Below, one piece after another: positions 23,887 through 32,510 of a stretch of 37,571 nt of DNA. Source of the DNA: Geobacter sp. (GTDB lineage Bacteria; Desulfobacterota; Desulfuromonadia; Geobacterales; Geobacteraceae); assembly GCA_003499925.1 (NCBI GenBank), contig DNRQ01000117.1:29897-67467 (forward strand), read 5' to 3'. The notes beneath the pieces are model-generated. The model was not told where the DNA came from. It did not search any database and saw only the letters and a program-made list of their open reading frames with translations. The translations under genes and the position numbers were made by a program. Position 1 is the first letter of the stretch. Each line of letters opens with the position of its first letter.

Positions 23887-25209
23887 TTAGCCCGGGAAGG
23901 AGCGAAACGGGGAGGAGGAAACCGGAGGTTCAGACTTCTCGGTAGGCGAATCCAGCGCGTTGTCCAGGCCGGCGCTGCTCCCAAGGACCACCCGGTTCCG
24001 CCCTTCCGATTTCGCCTGATAAAGGGCCTTGTCCGCGGCCTCCACCAGCTCTCTCCTGCCGGTGTCATGGTCGGGGACCATGGTGGCGACACCGGCGCTT
24101 ATTGTCACCACGTCGCTCACCTTGGAACGGCTGTGGGGTATCTCCAGGGATTCCACGCATACCCTGCATGCCTCGGCGATTGCTGCCGCCTGAGCCATGT
24201 CGGTGCCGGGAAGAAGCAGCACGAACTCTTCTCCGCCGTAACGTGCCGAGGTGTCTCCGGGACGCCTGGCGAACCCTCCCATCTTTTCCGCTACCACCCT
24301 GATGCAGTCGTCTCCCGCCTGGTGTCCATAGTTGTCGTTGTAACGTTTGAAGAAATCGATGTCGAACAGTATCAGGGAGAGGGGCGTTGCCGAACGCATG
24401 GCACGCAGCCACTCCCGTTCAAGCATGTACTCGAAATGGCGGCGGTTCCCCAGGCCGGTCAGCGCGTCCAAGATGGAGAGCCGGCGCAATTCGTCGCTTA
24501 TCTCCTGGAGTTGCCGGTTCTCCGATTCCAGCAGCAGGGAGTTCAGGAAGTCCCGTCGCAGATAGTTCTCCATGAGGTAGTTGGAGAAAGCGCCGATGAT
24601 TATCGTGGCTATTATGCTGAAGGTGTTCTGGATCAGGATGTCCAAATCGGTATGATTTGCGAAGATGGCAACCGCCTCGTAGGCCAAGGTGGTCGCAATT
24701 GCCCAGGAAATGGCGTACAGGAACCTCAGACTCACGAAGGTGAAGGCTCCCATGATGAGTAGCAGGATGCCGGAGTAGTAATAGTTCTTGGTAGGAGTCG
24801 GATCGAAATAGACCATGGCCACTATCCCGAGGCTTGCCACCAGCATGACAAGCGAGACGGCAGGCTGCAGGAAGCGCCGGAAGCGCGAGACATAGGTGAA
24901 GGCAATCCCGGCGACAACGGTGGGGCAGACGACGGCGTAACGTATGAACCACATATGCATCCGGTCCGCAGGCAGCAGCATAAGATCCACTATCCCGAAA
25001 ACCACATAGAGAAATAATCCGGTGAAAAGAGCTACCCTTACGTGCTTCAGTGTATTGGTGCAGTAGTATTCGTTGAAGGAGGATTCGAGAGGCTCGGGAA
25101 ACCGCAACGCCCTATGTCCCCCCTGTTGCAAGGTCTCTTTGGCCTTGGCAATCATCTCCATCTCGGAATCGTTCACCTCCATCTGCGCGTCCATGTACAC
25201 CTTATGCAT
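23887..25209 (-). CDS. Membrane-bound diguanylate cyclase (GGDEF)
   Basis: Makes cyclic di-GMP from two GTP. About six membrane helices (residues 60-230) form an unassigned sensor region. A short coiled segment (SLLLESENRQLQEISDELRR) leads into the GGDEF domain (about 245-405). This has LDALTGLGNRRHF, FDIDFFKRYNDNYGH and the active-site motif RYGGEEF (about 323-329). An inhibitory-site RxxD (RPGD, about 316-319) stands five residues before it, so product feedback is likely. All catalytic features look intact. The start at 25209 follows AAGGGTGAG; a later start (MDAQMEV) is also possible. A c-di-GMP source fits the GEMM-like leader at 16889, but a direct link is only inference. Confidence 0.9.
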   Translation of the reverse strand: MHKVYMDAQMEVNDSEMEMIAKAKETLQQGGHRALRFPEPLESSFNEYYCTNTLKHVRVALFTGLFLYVVFGIVDLMLLPADRMHMWFIRYAVVCPTVVAGIAFTYVSRFRRFLQPAVSLVMLVASLGIVAMVYFDPTPTKNYYYSGILLLIMGAFTFVSLRFLYAISWAIATTLAYEAVAIFANHTDLDILIQNTFSIIATIIIGAFSNYLMENYLRRDFLNSLLLESENRQLQEISDELRRLSILDALTGLGNRRHFEYMLEREWLRAMRSATPLSLILFDIDFFKRYNDNYGHQAGDDCIRVVAEKMGGFARRPGDTSARYGGEEFVLLLPGTDMAQAAAIAEACRVCVESLEIPHSRSKVSDVVTISAGVATMVPDHDTGRRELVEAADKALYQAKSEGRNRVVLGSSAGLDNALDSPTEKSEPPVSSSPFRSFPG

Positions 25210-25750
25210 AGCTCACCCTTGTCGCCTCTCCTGACTTTGGTCAGGCTGCTGCTACTGCTTTTGCTCATAATGCAGTTTCCTTGCCGCAGATGATACTTAT
25301 TTTATGAGTCGATTACAACTAGAGAAAACAAGCAGATTCCATGGTTCGGGAGTCGGGGCTGCTAGCGTGATCGATGCACCGGCGCTCTGGAGAGGATGGC
25401 CACCACATGCAAGACAGAGCGGTTGGGACCGCCAACACCCCAAGCATTTCCTTAATCACTCCATATTTCCTCCACAATTCAGTCGTATGGTAACCATGTC
25501 GCGTATCGATCATCCCGGCTACCCAAAAAGGTCGCGGCCCGCAAGGAAGTATCGGTCGGTGCTTTAGAAATATGTTAAAATTGCACAACATGACAGCTCA
25601 CTGTCAGGGTTGTGCTTACCAGAATCCGATGTAGTTCATCGCGGCAGGAATGCCGCTCATAGATGGGAAGGCCACAGGGAGGCCCGGCGTGAATCCCAGT
25701 TGACAAGCATGCCCAAACCAATGCCCATGCAACCAAAGCAAGGAGATTAT
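25210..25750. other. Long intergenic region with one strong hairpin
   Basis: No supportable gene in about 540 bp between the divergent cyclase gene and the exported protein at 25751. Short open frames exist on both strands but have neither recognisable sequence nor ribosome-binding sites. The only clear structure is the hairpin at 25583-25615. Confidence 0.5.
25583..25615. promoter_or_regulatory. Strong two-part hairpin upstream of the exported protein
   Basis: GCACAAC (25583-25589) pairs with GTTGTGC (25609-25615). Inside it TGACAG pairs with CTGTCA around a CTCA loop, giving 13 pairs with a small bulge. No T-run follows, so it is not a terminator. It could be an operator or an RNA leader element for the gene starting at 25751. 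Confidence 0.55.
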
Positions 25751-26755
25751 ATGCAAAAGATACGCTACGGACTCTTTGTACTGTTGATACTGCTGTGCTC
25801 GGCACATTCCGCCCCCGCCCAGGTAAGCATCGCTATCGGGGTACCCCACGTGAGCATCGGGATCAACCTGCCGTTGTACCCGGAACTGGTGCCGGTACCG
25901 GGCTACCCGGTCTACTACGCTCCCCGGCTGCAGGCGAACTATTTCTTCTACGACGGCATGTACTGGGTTTTCCAGCACGATAACTGGTACGCCAGCTCCT
26001 GGTACAACGGCCCATGGTGGATCGTGGAGCCGAACTTCGTGCCGCTTTTCATCCTGCGCATCCCGGTGAGCTATTACCGGCTGCCCCCTCCCTACTTTCG
26101 CCATTGGCACTCCCATGCTCCGCCCCGCTGGGGTGAGCATTGGGGTCGTTCATGGGAGCAGCGTCGACATGGATGGGATCGATGGGAGCGCCGCTCAGCT
26201 CCGTCGCGCGCCCCGCTCCCCGTCTACCAGCGCCGCTATACAGGGGATAGGTATCCGTCGTCGGTGGATCAGCAGCGTTCGCTGCGCAACCGCAATTACC
26301 GGTACCAGCCACGCGACAGGGTAGTCCGCCAACATATTCAGCCGCGGGTAGAACAAAGAAGGCCCGCGCCCGCTCAGCGGGAAGGACGGGAAAGGGTTGA
26401 GCCGAGAGGTCCAAGGCAGCAGGAGATCCAGCGTCAGACTCAACCCCCGCAAAACGCGCCGTCGGGGAGGCGATCCGAGCCGCAGCATCGGCGTGACGAA
26501 AGTATAGACCGATCCGCCCCGGTGGTCCGGCCTGCTCCGCAGGAGCGAGGCCCGGGGTCCCAGGACCAGAGGCAACGTCCGGGTGCTGTCCAGCAGGAGC
26601 GCCAGGAGCGCCAGGAGCAGCGGGCACCAAGAGCCCAAGGTCAGGAACAGAGGTCCCAGCAGAGAAGGGAGTCGCAGCAGCCCGACCGGGGCCGTGGACA
26701 AGGGGAGCATAGAGGCGAAGGACGAGGCGAAGGACGAGGCGGAGGACGGGATTAG
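25751..26755 (+). CDS. Exported protein with aromatic core and Arg/Gln-rich tail, 334 aa
   Basis: Signal peptide MQKIRYGLFVLLILLCSAHS (cleaved near APAQ). A Tyr/Trp/Pro-rich domain (about residues 25-160) has GYPVYYAPRLQANYFFYDGMY, WYASSWYNGPWWIVEPNFVP and RWGEHWGRSWEQRRHGWDRW. I recall similar uncharacterised envelope proteins in delta- and betaproteobacteria. From about residue 195 on it is low-complexity, rich in Arg, Gln, Pro and Glu, ending in RGEGRGEGRGGGRD. AAGGAGAT sets the start at 25751. Probably periplasmic or outer-membrane associated; the basic tail might bind polyanions (inference). Confidence 0.75.
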   Translation: MQKIRYGLFVLLILLCSAHSAPAQVSIAIGVPHVSIGINLPLYPELVPVPGYPVYYAPRLQANYFFYDGMYWVFQHDNWYASSWYNGPWWIVEPNFVPLFILRIPVSYYRLPPPYFRHWHSHAPPRWGEHWGRSWEQRRHGWDRWERRSAPSRAPLPVYQRRYTGDRYPSSVDQQRSLRNRNYRYQPRDRVVRQHIQPRVEQRRPAPAQREGRERVEPRGPRQQEIQRQTQPPQNAPSGRRSEPQHRRDESIDRSAPVVRPAPQERGPGSQDQRQRPGAVQQERQERQEQRAPRAQGQEQRSQQRRESQQPDRGRGQGEHRGEGRGEGRGGGRD

Positions 26756-26930
26756 CGCTACCAACGGATAGATCCCGGCAGGCGTTGGAAGCTTCAGATC
26801 AGCTGCCGCAAAGACGCGAGGTTCGCTGAGCAATCGGGAGGTTAGAAATGAACTTACGGTGAGAACTTTAACTGCTTCATCAGTTGATTCTCTTTGTGTC
26901 CTTAGTTCTGCTTATGTCACATAACCACCT

Positions 26931-27028
26931 TGCCCCCATCCCCACCCTAACCCTCCCCTTGAAGGGGAGGGGATTTTAAGATTCCTCCCCCTTCAAGGGG
27001 GAGGCTGGGAGGGGGATGGGGGGAGGAT
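26931..27028. repeat. Nested palindromic repeat
   Basis: CCCCATCCCC near 26937 is inverted as GGGGATGGGG near 27015. Inside are two hairpins, CCCTCCCCTTGAAGGGGAGGG and CTCCCCCTTCAAGGGGGAG, joined by ATTTTAAGATTC. It looks like a two-hairpin (BIME/MITE-like) element. Confidence 0.8.
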
Positions 27029-27186
27029 GACACCGCACTCACTTCGAGCGTGAAGCCAGGCAAAGGCAACCGCCGTCGTTCACATTCAGCACTGCATTAT
27101 TCATTTCTCAGGGCCTCTTGTGGTTCAAGAACTGTTTTCTTTCGGAACTATCTACCAAACAAAGGTACTGGTCAAAAATGGGACCT

Positions 27187-27273
27187 TCCCCCTTTAGCAA
27201 AGGGGGATCGAGGGGGATTTAGTCAGCTCAGGTGGGCAAAATCCCCCCTTGCCCCCCTTTGCAAAGGGGGGTA
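27187..27273. repeat. Dispersed repeat, CCCCCTTTGCAAAGGGGG family
   Basis: CCCCCTTTAGCAAAGGGGG with AGGGGGATTTAG, then its inverted partner AAAATCCCCCCTTGCCCCCC and TTTGCAAAGGGGGG. Same words as 19097-19213 and as the insertion inside the neighbouring Hsp70 gene. Confidence 0.85.
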
Positions 27274-27346
27274 AAGGCACAGCCTTTGTTTTGGATATAG
27301 TTCCGTTTTCTTTTTGCGGTTTTTGTCCCTTTTTGCGGCAAAAGCT

Positions 27347-30300
27347 TCAGCTCGCTGCCTTCACCAGCACAAGACCGCTGGGGAGCGACTCGCCGAACTG
27401 GCGCACCCGGTCGGCGTCCTTTACCGGGACCGTCTCCCGCACCACCTGAAGCTCCTCGGCACGGGCTCCGGATTCCTTCATCTTCTGGAGGATCTCCTGG
27501 CGCAGCTCGGGAGCCAGGTCGATGTCGCGACGCTCGGTCCTGCGGGCGGCCTGGGCGAACAGGGGGTTCAAGGGTGCGTAGTCGGAGGCTTTCCAGTCAA
27601 GCTCGCGCATCTGACGGAAGAGTTTCTCCACCTCCACGGGGGGCAGAACCGTCTCTGGCCCGGCGTAAAGCGGGATGCGGGAGAGCAGCCGGCCGAGGGC
27701 CCAGGCGTAGGGGATCTTGTTGGATATCTGCGGCTTTCTGAGGGCGGCGGAGAGCAGCTTCACCAACTGCATCTTCTGGTCCAGGGAGATGCGCTCCAGA
27801 GAGCCCGCCAGATACAGGATCTCCGCGGTCTCGGGCTGAGATGGCAGCATCGGGAGGATCTTCTCGAGGATCTTCTCCTGGCGCCGGGCGTTGAGGCCAC
27901 CGGCTGTGCGACGCCAGAGCAGGTACCATTGGACCTGCACCCGCTTCTCCTTGGGAAAGGCGAGCCCCAGGTCGAAAAGCCGCCAGAGCTCCTCGATGCG
28001 CGACTCGTCCAGCGGAAATCCGTAGCCGGGACGCAGGGCAAAGCCCGCCAGGTAAAGCCAGGATTCTTCGTGGTCAACGCTGCGGCTGCGGCGGGTCATA
28101 CCCTGGGAGATTGCGGGCCAGAGCCCCCTAAGGGTGGCGGAATCCCAGCTGTCACGCGGGGCGGCCATGGTTTTCTCCAACTGCCGCATGAGCTGGCGGG
28201 GCCGAGCCTCCGGGAGGTTGGGATCCCTTTTCTTGCCGTACAAGGAGAGAACGAGCCCGACGGCCTCAGTGAGTTCCCTTTTGGGGGGCGCCTCCTCCGG
28301 CGCCGGGACGCTCTCTTCATCCCCTACGGGGCGGCGCAGGTTGAAGTCGAGCCGCCAGCGTCCCGGACCGTCCCGCTCCACACAGAAAAGCTGCAACAAG
28401 CCGAGCTCGTTCAGGGTGCACTCCAGGGTGACCCGAAGCCGGTTGTTGGCCGGCTTGGGGCGATCTGCAGGCAGATGGATGGCGGTCTGCAAAGGTGGCA
28501 GCGGCTGGAATTGGTCCTCGCGCCAGGTGACCACCTCACCGGCCGGGTCGTGCAGGCGGCGGTTGGAGAAGAAGCACTGAAAACGCACCAGCTGGTTCAC
28601 CAGGAGATCGAACTCGGCGTTCTCGATGCGCACCGACTCGTTCGCCTCCATCCCCTTGGGAAGCACGCAGACCAGGGTGGGGAGCTGCTTCTGCTTTCCG
28701 CGCACCACTTCCAGGTAGAGCGCGTGGGCGTGGCCGCCGGTGATGCGCTCCCCTGCCCGGGGAGTCTGCAGGATCTGGCCGTAGCGGGCCGCCCCCCGCG
28801 CCACGGCGATAGCCATGGCGTCGTTTTGCAGCTCCACCGGTGCCTGCCCCCCCTGCCAGCGCGCCACCAGATCGGTCAGGCGCCGGCGCAGAAATGCCGG
28901 GGTGACGCTGCCGCCGTTGTAGAGGACGGCGTGGACCTGGCGCCCCTCCAGAAAGGCTGCCAGGTGACGGGTGACCGCCGTGTCCTCCGCGTAGGGAAGG
29001 CCCCACTCCCGCAGCCCGCCCATCTTTTTACCTGGACGCTCCTCGGCTCCGCATTCCGGGAAGAATCCCTCCAGTACGGTCTCCCGCACCTCGGCCGCGG
29101 TGATCGATGCGGAAAGGGTCGAGGCGAAAAGCCCCGCGCCGGTTCCCGCCAGGGTCAGTGTGAAAGGTGCACTCCCCTCTTCCTCACCGGGGTCCTGTTT
29201 AAAGGTCCCCGCTTGCAAAGGGGGAGTTAAAGTCCCCCTTTGCAAAGGGGGATTTAGGGGGATTTCGTTTTGGCTGGCAAGATCAAATCCCCCCCCGCCC
29301 CCCTTTGCAAAGGGGGGAGATGATGCGCTCTTCGCAAAGGGGGGAGATGATGCGCTCTTCGCAAAGGGGGAGAGGATGGGATCTTCGCCAACAGGGCGCT
29401 CTTCGCCAACCGGGGAGAGGATGCGCTCTTTGAGCTCCCGGGCCTGTACCAGCAGCTGGCTCCATTGGCCGCCGGAGAGCTTGCTTTTACCGCCGGTCAG
29501 TTTCTGCTCGAAAAGGTAAGCGAGGGTGAGGTCGATGTTGTCGCCTCCCAAAAGCAGGTGCTCGCTTACCGCCACGCGGCGCAGGAGAAGTCCGGTGGGC
29601 GATTCGGGGTCGCCTGCGACCTCAAAGAGGCTCAGATCGGTGGTCCCTCCGCCTATATCGCAAACCAGCACCCGTGCCGTCCGCTCCGGCACAAGATCGA
29701 GCAGGTCGTGCAGCTCGCTTACGTGCCTGCCCCACCCCAGCCAGTCGTAAAAGGCGGCCTGCGGCTCCTCGATGAGGGAGATCCGCTCCGGATAGCCTGC
29801 CATGCGCGCCGCTTCCAGGGTGAGCTGCTGGGCCGCCTCATCGAAGGAGGCCGGCACGGTGAGCACGATTTCCTGGTTCTCGAAGCGCTCCTCCGGGCCC
29901 GCATCGGCGTGCGCCCGGTTCCACGCCTCCTTGAGGTAAACGAGATAGGCGCTGCTTGCCTGTACCGGCGAAAGCCGATCCTTGGGAGGGATCTCCTCGG
30001 ACTGCCAGGGAAGAATGGCCGCGGTGCGATCGATCCCGCCGTGGCAGAGCCACGACTTGGCCGAGTGGATCACGCGACTGGGGGTGTCGGCCATCCGGTT
30101 GCGGGCATAGATCCCGGGCACCCAGTCGCCGTCAAGCGCGGGGAGCTCGGCGCCCTCCGCATGGAAACCGCTCTGGCGGTCGACGGACGTGGTCAGGTAA
30201 TTGAAAGAAGGGAGGGTCCGGCTTGCTACCGTGCTCACCGGCGAGTCCCACTGGAGCACCGGCAGGACCTGCGGCCGGTAGCCGGAGGCGCCGGCCTCCA

Positions 30301-30364
30301 GGAAGGCGAGGACGCAGTTGGTCGTGCCGAGGTCGATTCCGATGATATGGCGGGGCGTTGCCAT
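27347..30364 (-). CDS. Hsp70-family protein with DUF3731-like C-terminus, 1005 aa
   Basis: DnaK-type ATPase half followed by a long unusual C-terminal region that I associate with DUF3731. The nucleotide-binding domain starts IGIDLGTTNCVLAFLE (phosphate 1) and has VCDIGGGTTDLSLFEV (phosphate 2), so ATP binding is likely. A normal substrate-binding domain of DnaK type is not obvious; instead about 450 residues are mostly helical (MRQLEKTMAAPRDSWDSATL, WRRTAGGLNARRQEKILEKI). It starts 3 bp after the stop of the second Hsp70 gene, and both with the DUF2760-like gene form one group on this strand. Residues about 313-395 derive from a dispersed DNA repeat (see 29180-29425). The client and role are unknown. 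Confidence 0.83.
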   Translation of the reverse strand: MATPRHIIGIDLGTTNCVLAFLEAGASGYRPQVLPVLQWDSPVSTVASRTLPSFNYLTTSVDRQSGFHAEGAELPALDGDWVPGIYARNRMADTPSRVIHSAKSWLCHGGIDRTAAILPWQSEEIPPKDRLSPVQASSAYLVYLKEAWNRAHADAGPEERFENQEIVLTVPASFDEAAQQLTLEAARMAGYPERISLIEEPQAAFYDWLGWGRHVSELHDLLDLVPERTARVLVCDIGGGTTDLSLFEVAGDPESPTGLLLRRVAVSEHLLLGGDNIDLTLAYLFEQKLTGGKSKLSGGQWSQLLVQARELKERILSPVGEERPVGEDPILSPFAKSASSPPFAKSASSPPFAKGGGGGFDLASQNEIPLNPPLQRGTLTPPLQAGTFKQDPGEEEGSAPFTLTLAGTGAGLFASTLSASITAAEVRETVLEGFFPECGAEERPGKKMGGLREWGLPYAEDTAVTRHLAAFLEGRQVHAVLYNGGSVTPAFLRRRLTDLVARWQGGQAPVELQNDAMAIAVARGAARYGQILQTPRAGERITGGHAHALYLEVVRGKQKQLPTLVCVLPKGMEANESVRIENAEFDLLVNQLVRFQCFFSNRRLHDPAGEVVTWREDQFQPLPPLQTAIHLPADRPKPANNRLRVTLECTLNELGLLQLFCVERDGPGRWRLDFNLRRPVGDEESVPAPEEAPPKRELTEAVGLVLSLYGKKRDPNLPEARPRQLMRQLEKTMAAPRDSWDSATLRGLWPAISQGMTRRSRSVDHEESWLYLAGFALRPGYGFPLDESRIEELWRLFDLGLAFPKEKRVQVQWYLLWRRTAGGLNARRQEKILEKILPMLPSQPETAEILYLAGSLERISLDQKMQLVKLLSAALRKPQISNKIPYAWALGRLLSRIPLYAGPETVLPPVEVEKLFRQMRELDWKASDYAPLNPLFAQAARRTERRDIDLAPELRQEILQKMKESGARAEELQVVRETVPVKDADRVRQFGESLPSGLVLVKAAS
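29180..29425 (-). repeat. Dispersed repeat inserted in frame in the Hsp70 coding region
   Basis: Two TTTGCAAAGGGGG-family hairpins plus degenerate tandem copies of GATGCGCTCTTCGCAAAGGG (29330-29425) lie within the open reading frame. They are translated as SPFAKSASSPPFAKSASSPP, then FAKGGGGGF and LNPPLQRGTLTPPLQ. The sister Hsp70 (30368-32218) has no such segment at the matching place, between the ERILS-like helix and SLFAGTVS. Confidence 0.85.
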
Positions 30365-30367
30365 TGA

Positions 30368-32218
30368 CTACTGCCCCCGGACGTTGAATTCCAGCTTCCA
30401 CTGCCGCCCCGAGGGCTCATGCCGCATCCACAACTCCAGGGTACCGAGTGCGGTCACCACCGAATGCAGGGTCACGGGGATCATGGTCCCCTCCCGCCCT
30501 TCCAGCGGCGGCAGGGCGACTTGCAGGCTGGCCGTCTCCTCCAGGTCCTCCTCGGCGTCGACCAGATCGCCGACCCGATCCCCGGCGCGCACCGTGGAGG
30601 AGAAAAAGCGAAATTCCACCAGCTCTCCGGTGATCAGGCCGAAATCCCGGCCCGGGAGGCTCTCCTCGCTTCCTTCCTCCATACCCTGCGGCACCACGCA
30701 GACCGCCTTGAGGGGGGGCATCATCCCCGGCACCGCCGGCATCGAGGACTCCAGCCCGATGTAATAGGAGCGCGCGGTCCCCGCCTTGATGCGGATCCCT
30801 TCGCCCATGAGCCTGGTGCGCGCGTAGACCGCCGCCCCCTTGGCCACAGCCAGATCGAAATCGGATTCGGGCAGCTCGACTACAGCTTCCCCGCCGCTCC
30901 AGACGGAGAGCAGTTCCAGGATGCGCTCGCGCAGCGGTCCCGCCTTGAAGACGCCGCCGTTGAACAGGATCGCCGTTGGGGAGATAAACTGCACCCCTTC
31001 CACCTCACGCACCTGCTTCGCCACCAGCCCTGACAAGGTGTCGCTCGCCTGGGTGTTCTTGAAGCTGCGCGCCAGAAAGAAGGCCAGGTGCTTGCTCAGG
31101 GCGGGATCGGCGGCGTAGTCGAGGCCGAATTCCTTAAGGCCCAGGTGCCGGCGCCGGGCCGGGTGCTCCGTTATGCCGGTGCGTGGGAAGAAGCCGTTCA
31201 GTGCCACGGCCTCCAGGGTATCGCGCCGAAGCGAGGTCGAGACCGTGCCGGCGAAGAGGCTCGCGCTGCGGCTGGGGACGGAGATCGGGTAGGCGGTCAG
31301 GCCGGGGTCGGCGAAGAGCGTTTCCTTTCCCACCCGGCAGGAGTGGATCAGGGAGAGAAACTGCCAGTTGTCGAGCTTCTCCCCTCCCCCTTCCAGCTCG
31401 GCCCGGACTGCGTAGGCCAGGGCGAGATCCATGTTGTCGCCGCCGAGAAGGATATGGTCCCCCACGCTGACGCGCTCAAGTTGCAGCACCCCTGCCTGCC
31501 CCGAAACCGCCACCAGGGAGAAGTCGGCAGTGCCGCCCCCCACGTCGCAGATCAGCACCAGGTCCCCGGGGCGCACCTGGTCGCGCCACTTTCCCTGTGA
31601 CTGGGCGATCCAGTAGTAAAACGCCGCCTGTTGCTCCTCCAGCAGCGTCACCTCTCCCCACCCCGCCGCCTGCGCTGCACGGTGGGTCAGTGCCCGCGCC
31701 ACGTCGTCGAAGGAGGCGGGAACGGTGACCACGATTTCGCCGGCTTCGGTTCCGTGCAGCTCGCCCCGCTGCTCCAGTGCCCGCTCAAAGGCCTGCCGCA
31801 GATGGCGCAGGTAGCGCACCGAGGCGTGGAAGGGAGACACCTTTTGACCGGCCTGCAGATCCGAATTCCAGGGGAGGACCGGCTCTTCGGGGTTCACATG
31901 GGGATTGCAGAGCCAGGATTTGGCCGAGGCGACCATCCGGTCCGGCATCCGTGTCCCCTGTTCCCGTGCGAACTGCCCCACCAGACCGGATCGCAGAGGC
32001 TCCCCTTCCCAGGGGAGGCTGACTGCGGCGCTGCTGACCTCGTTTTCCAGCGGCAGATACAGCACCGAGGGGAGCATGTCGAGTTCCCCCACTGTCTGGA
32101 AGGAGAAGAGCTGGGCGATCGGCAAAATTTCCGCGCGCCCCTCAGGCTCAGCGGGCGCCAGGGCGAGGGCCGAGTTGGAGGTACCCAGATCGATGCCGAC
32201 CGCGTATCGTTTTTCCAT
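30368..32218 (-). CDS. Hsp70-family protein, 616 aa
   Basis: DnaK-like ATPase with VGIDLGTSNSALALAP (phosphate 1), CDVGGGTADFSLVAV (phosphate 2) and TVPASFDDVARALTHRAAQAAG, matching the nucleotide-binding domain. A C-terminal beta-rich region (LVEFRFFSSTVRAGDRVGDL, then VTLHSVVTALGTLELW) stands in place of a standard substrate-binding domain. Paralogue of the downstream 1005-aa Hsp70; tight spacing suggests they act together. I chose the ATG at 32218 because GTGAGGATGACC sits just upstream; the longer frame runs into heptanucleotide repeats. No DnaJ or GrpE gene is nearby. Confidence 0.87.
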   Translation of the reverse strand: MEKRYAVGIDLGTSNSALALAPAEPEGRAEILPIAQLFSFQTVGELDMLPSVLYLPLENEVSSAAVSLPWEGEPLRSGLVGQFAREQGTRMPDRMVASAKSWLCNPHVNPEEPVLPWNSDLQAGQKVSPFHASVRYLRHLRQAFERALEQRGELHGTEAGEIVVTVPASFDDVARALTHRAAQAAGWGEVTLLEEQQAAFYYWIAQSQGKWRDQVRPGDLVLICDVGGGTADFSLVAVSGQAGVLQLERVSVGDHILLGGDNMDLALAYAVRAELEGGGEKLDNWQFLSLIHSCRVGKETLFADPGLTAYPISVPSRSASLFAGTVSTSLRRDTLEAVALNGFFPRTGITEHPARRRHLGLKEFGLDYAADPALSKHLAFFLARSFKNTQASDTLSGLVAKQVREVEGVQFISPTAILFNGGVFKAGPLRERILELLSVWSGGEAVVELPESDFDLAVAKGAAVYARTRLMGEGIRIKAGTARSYYIGLESSMPAVPGMMPPLKAVCVVPQGMEEGSEESLPGRDFGLITGELVEFRFFSSTVRAGDRVGDLVDAEEDLEETASLQVALPPLEGREGTMIPVTLHSVVTALGTLELWMRHEPSGRQWKLEFNVRGQ

Positions 32219-32232
32219 GGTCATCCTCACGA

Positions 32233-32336
32233 CAAAGTTCAAAGTTCAAAGTTCAAAGTTCAAAGTTCAAAGTTCAAAGTTCAAAGTTCAAAGTTCAAAG
32301 TTCAAAGTTCAAAGTTCAAAGTTCAAAGTTCAAAGT
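32233..32336. repeat. Heptanucleotide repeat, about 15 copies
   Basis: CAAAGTT repeated without visible errors from 32233 to 32336, ending only 15 bp before the Hsp70 start codon (minus strand) and just upstream of its ribosome-binding site. Seven is not a multiple of 3, so slippage would shift any overlapping frame and change spacing in the leader. Confidence 0.96.
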
Positions 32337-32337
32337 C

Positions 32338-32457
32338 GTAGGTCGGGTTAGCCCGCAGGGCGTAACCCGACGTGCTGTGCAGTTGATGTGGCCGGAGTGC
32401 CGTGCAGTTGATGTGGCCGTAGGAGGTGTCGGGTTACGCTACGCTAACCCGACCTAC
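32338..32457. repeat. Inverted-repeat element between DUF2760-like gene and Hsp70
   Basis: GTAGGTCGGGTTAGC (32338-32352) is the exact reverse complement of 32443-32457. A second inner pair, GCGTAACCCGAC and GTCGGGTTACGC, and a direct repeat of GTGCAGTTGATGTGGCCG lie between them. This is a widespread type of intergenic palindromic repeat. It lengthens the gap between two genes that otherwise look like one operon. Confidence 0.85.
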
Positions 32458-32510
32458 AGCTTAAACTTAGAACGTAGAACGTAGAACCGGGTTTACCAGG
32501 TTTACCGGGT

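Noticed and set aside
25319..25591. 90-aa minus-strand ORF in the region before the exported protein
   Set aside because: No ribosome-binding site, no family resemblance, and it overlaps the start of the strong hairpin.
27314..29230. 638-aa plus-strand ORF
   Set aside because: Antisense to the Hsp70/DUF3731-like gene, which has the recognised motifs; long antisense frames are common in GC-rich DNA.
31631..32341. Plus-strand ORFs ending in SSKFKVQ repeats
   Set aside because: Antisense frames of the Hsp70 gene running into the heptanucleotide repeat.
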